A DNA stretch of 64,000 bases from Fimbriiglobus ruber (GTDB taxonomy: Bacteria > Planctomycetota > Planctomycetia > Gemmatales > Gemmataceae), in NCBI RefSeq assembly GCF_002197845.1, contig NZ_NIDE01000005.1, positions 434,001 through 498,000 of the forward strand, in the 5' to 3' direction. The position numbers and the translations under genes were made by a program. The notes under the pieces were generated by a model. It was given only the letters and a program-made list of their open reading frames with translations, searched no databases and was not told where the DNA came from. Below are positions 45,398 to 53,300 of the stretch, in pieces (the first letter of the stretch is position 1; each line of letters begins with the position of its first letter).

Positions 45398-45610
45398 TTA
45401 ATGCGGCCTGTTTTTCGACGCAGCGGCGAAGATGGCACTGGCGAAGCTGCCCAGGATCGTCCCGGTCTGTGCGTCCGACGCGAGCTTGGCTTCGTGGGCA
45501 CGCCGTTGTTTCGCGTCCCACAGTTCCGGTCTGAAAATGATCAGAAACGCGTTGACTCCGAGGTAGGCGGCGATGCAGCCGACTATGATCGTGATGCTCG
45601 TGGCGTCCAT
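45398..45610 (-). CDS. Small membrane protein (70 aa)
   Basis: ATG 45610 follows AAGGAA. One N-terminal transmembrane helix (ITIIVGCIAAYLGVNAFLII) is followed by a charged helix (WDAKQRRAHEAKLASD) and an Ala-rich tail (FASAIFAAASKN). Part of the leftward small-gene set behind the coupling ATPase. Function unknown. Confidence 0.6.
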   Translation of the reverse strand: MDATSITIIVGCIAAYLGVNAFLIIFRPELWDAKQRRAHEAKLASDAQTGTILGSFASAIFAAASKNRPH

Positions 45611-45681
45611 CTGAATTTCCTTGAGTTCTGGGGCCCCAAAGATTCGGCATGGTTCTTCTTCAAGCCAGTTTCGACGAAGGC

Positions 45682-45906
45682 TTACTGCTCGAATTCGTGT
45701 TGAACATCTTTGATCGTTGAGTGGTCGACGGAATGCTTTTCCTCATACGTTTCGCGGGCCGTTTTATTCAGTGGCGCCCCGGGTTCGGGAGCATGTTCGG
45801 GTGCCCCGAAATAGGCTTCGTGGACTGTCTGCCGCACGTCCTTGACGGCTTCACGCCCCATCGCCTTCATTTCGGCAAGAAACTCTTGTAGTTTTTCAGA
45901 GGCCAT
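45682..45906 (-). CDS. Small soluble protein (74 aa), function unknown
   Basis: ATG 45906 follows AAGGAG. Entirely hydrophilic: a helix (LQEFLAEMKAMGREAVKDVR), a Pro/Glu linker (GAPEHAPEPGAP), and a second charged helix with ETYEEKHSVDHS. It lies 18 bp after the membrane protein gene 45925-46488 in the same direction, so the two are very likely co-transcribed. Confidence 0.6.
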   Translation of the reverse strand: MASEKLQEFLAEMKAMGREAVKDVRQTVHEAYFGAPEHAPEPGAPLNKTARETYEEKHSVDHSTIKDVQHEFEQ

Positions 45907-45924
45907 GTGTCTCCTTGAAACGAG

Positions 45925-46488
45925 TTACTTAGGCATGTTTTCCATCATCCAATACTGATCTGCGCGGGCGTCTTCGAGGGCTTGCAGCTTTGCCTGCTCC
46001 TCTCGCGAGATATACTGTGAAGAAACGTACAGACAGACCGCAGACAGCAGGAAGAACCCACTTAAGCTACTGCCATCGGCGTATGCATAATGGGCGGCGA
46101 TGAATGCCGCGATCGGCTCACAGACGGTTCTTGCCCTCCTATCTCCTACGAGGTACGAGAAAACACTTTTCCCCACGTATCGCGAGTGCGGGCGGTAGCC
46201 CCACACGTTTCGCTTCCAGCTGAGTTTGAGCCTGTGTACCGCGAGCCAGCAGCATGTCATCACGAAGAAGAGAAACACCCCGGGGCTATGCGGAACGATC
46301 ATGATCGCATAGAAGAGTAGCGCGCTCATGCCGATCAACATCTGGAACCCGAAGTATCTCGTGCCCATAGTTCCCGGGCAGGTTAACCACGCATGAAACG
46401 GTATTGAGAGAGATTGGGCCAGAGCAATTATGATGCTTACGTTTTGCTTCACCCCTTCGAGGAACTCCGGCTGATGTTGCTGTTTCAT
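45925..46488 (-). CDS. Membrane protein with four to five hydrophobic segments
   Basis: I choose ATG 46488, directly after AAGGAGC, over the upstream ATG at 46536. The 187-residue product has hydrophobic segments at about 15-33, 47-66, 69-85, and 125-165 (FQMLIGMSALLFYAIMIVP; GVFLFFVMTCCWLAVHRLKL; GFFLLSAVCLYVSSQYI). A charged C-terminal helix follows (EEQAKLQALEDARADQYW). Next to a coupling ATPase it could anchor or modulate a transfer complex (inference). No family recognised. Confidence 0.65.
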   Translation of the reverse strand: MKQQHQPEFLEGVKQNVSIIIALAQSLSIPFHAWLTCPGTMGTRYFGFQMLIGMSALLFYAIMIVPHSPGVFLFFVMTCCWLAVHRLKLSWKRNVWGYRPHSRYVGKSVFSYLVGDRRARTVCEPIAAFIAAHYAYADGSSLSGFFLLSAVCLYVSSQYISREEQAKLQALEDARADQYWMMENMPK

Positions 46489-46568
46489 ATAGCTCCTTGG
46501 TATTAGGAATACAGGCAATTCGTAGACTTGCAACAACGATCTGGAGAAAGATATATTTCTCCGTAGGA

Positions 46569-48029
46569 TTAGAATCGTTGCCTGAACTGTGCCTTGATGA
46601 AGGTGTTGCCATTGCTGAAGCGCCGGCCGGATTGGAAGACGTACGCTTCCACCTTTCGGCTTTTACCGCCCTTGGAGAGCGAAACAAACGCATCGGGGGG
46701 CAGAGCAGGTCTAAATACCTGATTCCAACTGGCGCTAATGTTGCCCTGTGGTTGTCCGAGGAAGTCACTCACGATGTCGAAGGGTTGACTCGTCCCGCTC
46801 GATCCTCCAAAGGTGACTTCCGTTACTTCCCCGGCGAAATTCGACAGAAGCTTATTCGTTTCAGTGTCGGAATTTGCACATCCTATAACCGTTGCATGAT
46901 TACTCATCCAAGCCTGGACCTGGTGCCGTGCCGCTTCGCTACTGCCTAACGCAGTGACCGCAAGCGGGATGTTTTGAATCACGTTGACGCAGATGCACTT
47001 GAACTGCCGGGACTGACTGAGAAACATCGCGTCGAGTTCGGGCACACAGAAGTTGGCCGCTTCATCCGTGTAAAAGATAAACGGCCGGCACGGTTCCTTG
47101 AGGCTTCGCCGCATCGCAGCGCGTTGGAACAGGAGCTTGACGGCAACGGCCGCCCACTGAGCGGGTGGTCCAAAAACAGCCCCCGGCACGTCGAAGATGA
47201 CCAGTTTCCCATCCCTCAAAGCCTTTTCGGCGGTGAATGTCGTATCTCCCGTAATTAGGTCTGCAAAGCGGTTCGAAAGTAGCTTGTCGAGGGTATTCAG
47301 GGTCACCGACTGAATGATGCTACGGGTTTTTTCTGAGAGTTCGGGCCACTCGGTACTGAACCACTCCCAGGCCATCTTGAACGCACGCGTCTCGCTACGA
47401 TTCATCGAGGCTGCCAGGACGATTTTCGCGGCCGGAGAGCTTTGCCTCCACTTCGGGTCTTTGAACTGCTCAGGGCTATTGGGAAGCGATTGGCAAAATT
47501 CGAGAACCTCCTGAAATCCGACAACTAACCCCGCCATTTGGAGCAGGGCCATCGCGTAGCCCATCTGCCTTTCGGAGCTTTCGGGCCAGTAGCTGTCGGA
47601 ACTGGTTCGCTGCCGGTTGCGATTCGCGGCTTCCATGATGACGCCGAGGAGAGCCTTAGCGCTCTCCACCCCACCCCCTCTCGCGCTCATCTCGCTGTCC
47701 AGCAGATTGATCCGCCAGCGACCACCGGGCTTCACGTGAATCAAGTCGGCCAACCGACCGGTTTGGCGCATGTAAGCGATGTGCCGGGCCGCTTCGTCTG
47801 GCTTCTGGCAGAGTATCAGCCCCCCGGGACGTGACGGGTGCCCGTATAGTCCCACGGCCAAGTTCGAGCAAATTCCCGTTGTCTTCCCTGACCCAATCAT
47901 CCCGCTGATAAAGACGTTCGAGCAACACTGCTGCAGCGTAAGCTGGTCCTTTCGTCCCGGTCCAATCTTGAGGACGGCGTCTCGGTGAAGGAATAGGCCG
48001 AGAATTAACTGATAGAGCAACCGAACCAT
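46569..48029 (-). CDS. VirD4/TraG-like coupling ATPase
   Basis: The 486-residue protein has a Walker A at residues 43-51 (GMIGSGKTT), followed by LILCQKPDEAARHIAYM. A Walker B-like strand is LVIFDVPGA, and the conserved FIFYTDEAANFCVPELDAMF is typical of TraG/TraD/VirD4 proteins. RQFKCICVNVIQNIPLAV corresponds to the sensor region. No N-terminal membrane anchor is obvious apart from a short hydrophobic stretch (LLYQLILGLFL). In conjugation such ATPases bring the relaxase-DNA complex to the secretion channel. No relaxase is visible nearby. It lies between the ParB-like gene and the small membrane genes, all leftwards. Confidence 0.82.
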   Translation of the reverse strand: MVRLLYQLILGLFLHRDAVLKIGPGRKDQLTLQQCCSNVFISGMIGSGKTTGICSNLAVGLYGHPSRPGGLILCQKPDEAARHIAYMRQTGRLADLIHVKPGGRWRINLLDSEMSARGGGVESAKALLGVIMEAANRNRQRTSSDSYWPESSERQMGYAMALLQMAGLVVGFQEVLEFCQSLPNSPEQFKDPKWRQSSPAAKIVLAASMNRSETRAFKMAWEWFSTEWPELSEKTRSIIQSVTLNTLDKLLSNRFADLITGDTTFTAEKALRDGKLVIFDVPGAVFGPPAQWAAVAVKLLFQRAAMRRSLKEPCRPFIFYTDEAANFCVPELDAMFLSQSRQFKCICVNVIQNIPLAVTALGSSEAARHQVQAWMSNHATVIGCANSDTETNKLLSNFAGEVTEVTFGGSSGTSQPFDIVSDFLGQPQGNISASWNQVFRPALPPDAFVSLSKGGKSRKVEAYVFQSGRRFSNGNTFIKAQFRQRF

Positions 48030-48099
48030 GCTTGTTCCTCAGTGCGTAGGGGAGCGAGGCCGCGTGTTAGGCGGCCGTCGCTTTCGGTTTGGGAGCGAG

Positions 48100-48942
48100 T
48101 TACTTGGCCTTCAAAATGGCCTGGAGATTCGCCAGGGGTAAGCCGAGCTTCTCCAGCCGCTTCAGGGCGTCTACGAGGGTGGACAGAAGGGAGAAGATTT
48201 TCGTCAGGTCTTGAATCCCGAACACGATGGTCACGTCGCCAATACTCACTTTGACGGGTCGTGCCGGCTTCTGCTTTCTCGTCGAAGCGACCAGGCTGTC
48301 GGAGAGGTACGCTTCGGCGGCTTGTACCTTCATGAGCTTCACTTTCTCATATTCCGCCAGTTGCTGATCCGGGAGCAATCTTGACAAACCGTACCCGAGG
48401 CGCGGCCCGAGTTCGGAGGTCTTAATTTTGAGCTTTAATTCCTCAATCAGGTTCTCGAAGATCGCCATCGCTTTGCTCACCGCGGTCTGTTTCGCGGCGG
48501 GGACGTTTCGGCACAGCTCGGCCTGATTCCAGCCGCCTTCCCGCATCAGATCGATGAAGATTTCGGCCTGAGCCAGGATGTCGAACGATTCCGTCATATT
48601 GTTGTCAGTCAATTCCTCAATCAGCAGACGAGTCGGCGTGATTTCACCGGACAGAATTACCGCGGGCACCGTATCGAGAGAGGAGGCGCGCCGAGCGGCG
48701 TTGAGCCTGGTCTGTCCGCAGACGAGCCGGTAAAACTCGCCCTCGGGTATCACCTTCACCGGGTTTCTGATTCCGGCCACGCGGATGTCGTTGGTGATGG
48801 CTGTTTCGTGGTCGTAGTAATGCTTCGTCGTCCGGTCCTTGCGGTCGCGGAGTAAGTTCAGGATCTTTGAAATTGGAATCTGAGTGACGAACAAGCCAGA
48901 AGCTGGGCCGTAGTGGTTAGGATCGGGGAGCGGGGCGGACAT
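48100..48942 (-). CDS. ParB-family protein
   Basis: ATG 48942 follows AAGGAGG at seven bases, so I prefer it to an upstream ATG at 49044. The 280-residue product has the ParB N-terminal domain: FVTQIPISKILNLLRD, IRVAGIRNPVKVIPEGEFYR, LVCGQTRLNAARR (the nucleotide-binding box II position) and IEELTDNNMTES. A helix-turn-helix follows (WNQAELCRNVPAAKQTAVSK). It may act in plasmid-style segregation of the excised element or as a regulator. No ParA gene is adjacent. Confidence 0.82.
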   Translation of the reverse strand: MSAPLPDPNHYGPASGLFVTQIPISKILNLLRDRKDRTTKHYYDHETAITNDIRVAGIRNPVKVIPEGEFYRLVCGQTRLNAARRASSLDTVPAVILSGEITPTRLLIEELTDNNMTESFDILAQAEIFIDLMREGGWNQAELCRNVPAAKQTAVSKAMAIFENLIEELKLKIKTSELGPRLGYGLSRLLPDQQLAEYEKVKLMKVQAAEAYLSDSLVASTRKQKPARPVKVSIGDVTIVFGIQDLTKIFSLLSTLVDALKRLEKLGLPLANLQAILKAK

Positions 48943-49166
48943 TCTGCACCTCCTTGGTGCGTAGGGGGATTCAGGCCGGGGACGACGAAGAACCGGGCAC
49001 AGGGTAATCAGAAAATTCTCTCGAAGAGCCAAGCCAGCCTTCAAAACTCTTTACAGCTTAGTAAGAATCTCCGAAGACTTTATCTTGCATGACACACAGG
49101 TTACTTTGCCGCACTTGTCACGTCGCCGACAGAGAGGTGCCAAGTGGGCGCAAATTGGGCGCAACG

Positions 49167-50216
49167 ATGGTGAAAATGATAAAAGTGAATGGGCCAAAAG
49201 CTAAAGCGGCGCGCGAGAAATCACTATTACGCCAGGAAGAATTGGCGGAGAAAGCCAGAGTTTCGAAGCGAACTATTCAGCGACTTGAAAATGGCGAAGA
49301 CATTTCGCCTCTTACAATTCGACTGGTCGCAGAGGCACTGAAGGTTGAAGTATCCGCGCTTCTTGCAGACACAGTCGAAGACAAACAAAATGCCGGAAAT
49401 GCAAAAGAGGCCATTGAAAACAGTGAGAAACGGCAAACAGATCTTGTTGATGCCATATTCAAGATAAATGAACCTCATCCATGGAATTCGGATCAACTTT
49501 CAGATTTCTTTAAAAAAATTGATCCCATACTGCCTTGGATTCGATCTGCCAAGATCGCTCGCATGGGAGAAGGATGCGTGGAATTGACTTTTCAACTCAC
49601 CGAAGACCAGCTTTCACAGCTGATTGAAGTATACGAGCGAGGGGATTTGGATTTCCTTAACGTGATTGAGATAACACCAAGTTATATTAAAAATGAGAGC
49701 ACCCCTATAGACCGTGATTCGGTCAACGTAGATCTCCTTCCCATTGTCCCTCTAGTGGCTAGCAAAATATATAGATGGCAGGCAATATTTGTTGCCTCTA
49801 CTGCGTCGATAATTGCATTTCTAGGATGGCTTCTAATTGATGCCAGATATCGCGCAGACGAATTAGAGGCAACCAATGCCAAACTCATACAGCGTCAACA
49901 CGATTATGAAGATATAATCGAAAAAGCAAGACTAGATTGGCTTGAATTACGATCAGCATCGCAATCAGAATTAAAAATTGCTAATTCTAAATTTGAAGAA
50001 GCAATAATAAAGCTCGGAGATGCTAGTGATAAGCTTTCTAATGAAAGACTGGCTACACAGAGGGCGACTCAAGAATTTCAGGCATACCAAAAAGCCTATG
50101 AAAAAAATCGACAACTTGTTCAAGAAACACGAAACAAACTCGACACACTTCTTCGCCTGGAAGAAGGAGAAATTAAAAAAGAAATGATTCTAAATATCAG
50201 GAATAAGCTTGATTAA
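49167..50216 (+). CDS. Membrane-anchored XRE-family regulator with long coiled coil
   Basis: ATG 49167 or 49176 are the likely starts; neither has a strong ribosome site. The 349-residue protein has an XRE helix-turn-helix (residues 8-63: AREKSLLRQEELAEKARVSK, TIQRLENGEDISPLTIRLVA). A middle domain of about 110 residues follows, rich in acidic and aromatic residues (PILPWIRSAKIARMGEGCVE). One transmembrane helix is at 204-225 (WQAIFVASTASIIAFLGWLL), and the C-terminal coiled coil of about 120 residues is very Lys/Glu/Asn-rich. It is strikingly AT-rich compared with everything around it. It is transcribed divergently from the ParB gene. DNA-binding plus membrane anchoring suggests a signal-sensing regulator. 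Confidence 0.78.
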   Translation: MVKMIKVNGPKAKAAREKSLLRQEELAEKARVSKRTIQRLENGEDISPLTIRLVAEALKVEVSALLADTVEDKQNAGNAKEAIENSEKRQTDLVDAIFKINEPHPWNSDQLSDFFKKIDPILPWIRSAKIARMGEGCVELTFQLTEDQLSQLIEVYERGDLDFLNVIEITPSYIKNESTPIDRDSVNVDLLPIVPLVASKIYRWQAIFVASTASIIAFLGWLLIDARYRADELEATNAKLIQRQHDYEDIIEKARLDWLELRSASQSELKIANSKFEEAIIKLGDASDKLSNERLATQRATQEFQAYQKAYEKNRQLVQETRNKLDTLLRLEEGEIKKEMILNIRNKLD

Positions 50217-50340
50217 AAACCGCCGTCCTGCCTCCCGGCTCTGAAGCGGCACGCAGCCTCCCGCAATCGCTGGCTACGGTCTGCTTCCCTTTCGCCTCGT
50301 CAGGCCGCGTTGATGCGGTCAACAAGCGAAAGGTTCCGGT

Positions 50341-53300
50341 ATGCCCCAAGTCCAGTATTCGTTGCACTTTCCGTCGACCCCGTCTACAAATGAGAGCGAA
50401 CTAACTCATGTCCCTGTGATGGCCAAGTCCAAGGTTAATCCCTCTCTTTTTGATTCCGAATTACCTCCGGAAGAACGGTCCCGCACGTTCGCGGAACGCG
50501 TTACGCCTCCCTCAGCCAAGCCATTCACGGAAAGGGTCCGATCTTCACGCCCGAGCCTGTTTGACGAGGTGAATGCGGAACCTGACATCCGAGATGAACC
50601 GCTCGCGCTGCCGCCGCCTGCACAGCCAGTGCCACCTCGTCCAGTGCCAACCGTGGCCGCCGGCCCAATGGGCAAAGCAAAGGATCTTCTCGCCGCGATC
50701 AAGACGCTGAAGAAACTCGAACGCCTTCGCTGCATTCCCGACGACGGCGAACGCGAGGTGTTGTCCAGATTCTGCGGGTTCGGACCCGTCGCTTTGCACA
50801 TCTTCCCTGACCCCGTTACCGGAAAGTACAAGGACGGCTGGGAGCAGATCGGCGAGGAACTCCGTGGGTTACTGACGCCCGAGGAATACGCTTCGGTCAA
50901 GAGAACCACGTTCAGCCAGTTCTTCACTTCTCCGGTCGTCATGGCGGCCATGCACGAGGGATTGGCCCGGTTAGGGGTTGCCCCCGGCGCGACGGTGCTG
51001 GAGCCTGGGGCTGGGATCGGCCGGTTCATGAACCAAGGGGATTACGCGTACATCGGCGTGGAACTCGACTCGATTACGGGGAGAATCGCGAGGTTGCTCC
51101 ATCCCAAGGCCGATATCCGAATCGAGAGCATTCAGGACACCAGGTTACCGCAAATCGATGCCGTCATCGGTAACGTCCCATTCGCCGACGTGAAGCTGGA
51201 ACACAACGGCCAGAAGTTTTCACTTCACGATTACTGCTTTGCGAAGTCAGTCGACTCACTCAAGCCAGATGGCGTTCTGACGCTGGTCACGTCGCATTAC
51301 ACGCTGGACAAAATCAACGGGGCGGTCCGTGAGTATCTGGCGGAGCGGGCGGATTTCCTCGGGGCGATTCGGTTGCCAAGCGATGCTTTCAAGAAAGAAG
51401 GCACCAGCGTCGTGACCGACATCGTCTTTATGAGAAAGCGGGCGCTCGATGAACCCCCAAGGCACGTTGACGAGTGGCTGAAAGCCGAGCCCACCGAGAT
51501 CGAGGGCCGTTCGCTACCGATCAACTCCTACTTCAAACGCCACCCAGAAATGGTGCTGGGCACGTACAGCGGGAAGGACTCGCTTTACGGGGAAGGTTAC
51601 TCGGTCCTCTCGAATGGCGACTTGGCAGAGCAACTCCGCATCGCGATTGATCGACTTCCCAGGTTTGGGCGGGTTGAAGCACGGAACTCAAATGGGGCGA
51701 ATTCGCCCCAATTAAAACCCTTCGTCCCTCCGCCTCCTGAAAAGCACATCTCCGAAGGCTCATTTTTCGTTCACGATTCTCGAATCCATCAGATGGTCGA
51801 TGGGCAAGCTGCTCCTGTCGTTTATGGGGGCTCCGAACTCTGGACTCACGGTGGCTTGGTCGGCCGGAGGATGTGCGCCCTGATTGGTCTCCGCGATCTC
51901 GCCAGGCGGGTTCTCCAGTCCCAGAACGAAGGATGGCCGGAGGCCGCCAGGAACGACGCCCGCAAGAAGCTGAATCAGTCTTACGACGCTTTCAAGTCCG
52001 CATACGGGGCGATTAACAAAACGACTGTCTCGGAAAGCAAGGACGGCACGCAGATCCGCCGGATGCCGAACATCGTGAAGTTCCGAGAAGACCCGGATGC
52101 CATGTTGGTGCTCGCCCTGGAAGAGTACGACGATGCCACGGGGGATGCGAAGAAAGCCCCCATCATGCAGCGAGACGTGGTCGGGAAGACGCCGCCGATC
52201 ACGTCCGTTACCTCCGCCGAGGAAGGGCTTCTCGTTTCCCTGGACCAGAAAGGGGCGGTAGACCTGCCGTTCATCTCGCAGCTTTACGGGAAGGCCGAGG
52301 CCGCAGTCATTTCCGAGTTGGGCGACCTGGTCTACTTCGATCCTGAAAGTAAGGCCTGGCAGACCGCTGACGAGTACCTGTCGGGGAACGTCCGTCACAA
52401 ACTCGTGGTTGCCGAGAAAGCCGGGGTTGAGAGAAACATCGAGGCGTTGAAAGCCGTTCAGCCCGAAGACGTTTTACCCGGTGACATCGACGCCAACTTG
52501 GGAGCGCCGTGGATTCCTGTAGCTGACATTCAGACGTTCGCGACCGAGTTGTTCCGCGTGGAGCCGGATTCGATCACGATCGGGCATCTCGCGAAAGATG
52601 CGGTGTGGTCCGTGGAAGGAGACTATTCTGCTGAACGGTCGGTTGCAGTCACGGCGGATTACGGGACTTCACGAGCCAACGGCATTTGGTTGCTTTCGCT
52701 TGCCCTCAACATGAAATCCCCAGTCATTTATGATCCGGACCCTTCGGACCCGGACAAGCGGGTGGTGAACCAGGAAGCGACACTCGCTGCGAAGGAGAAA
52801 CAACGGGCGATCAAGGAGCAGTTCAAAAGCTGGGTGTTCACCGATCCGGATAGAACGGAGCGGTTGGTTCGGCTTTACAACGACAACTTCAACAATCTCC
52901 GTCCCCGGCAGTTCGACGGGTCGCACCTGGATTTTCCAGGAATGTCTCAGGCTCTCACGCTCCGCCAGCATCAAAAAGACGCGGTGTGGCGGATCATGTC
53001 TGGAGGGAATACCCTTTTAGCTCATGCGGTTGGGGCCGGTAAGACCGGGGCATGCTCCGCGGGCGCGATGAAGCTGAAGCAGGCTGGTTTGGCAAAGAAG
53101 TCCCTGATCGCCGTACCGAACCATTTATTGGAGCAGTTCGCCCGCGAGTTCCAGCAGTTCTACCCCAACGCGAAGCTCTTGGTTGCCAGCAAAGACGACT
53201 TCACCAAAGAGCGCAGGAAGTTCCTCACGGCAAAAATCGCTTCAGGGGATTGGGATGCGATCATCGTCACGCATTCGAGTTTCGAGAGAATTGGAATGTC

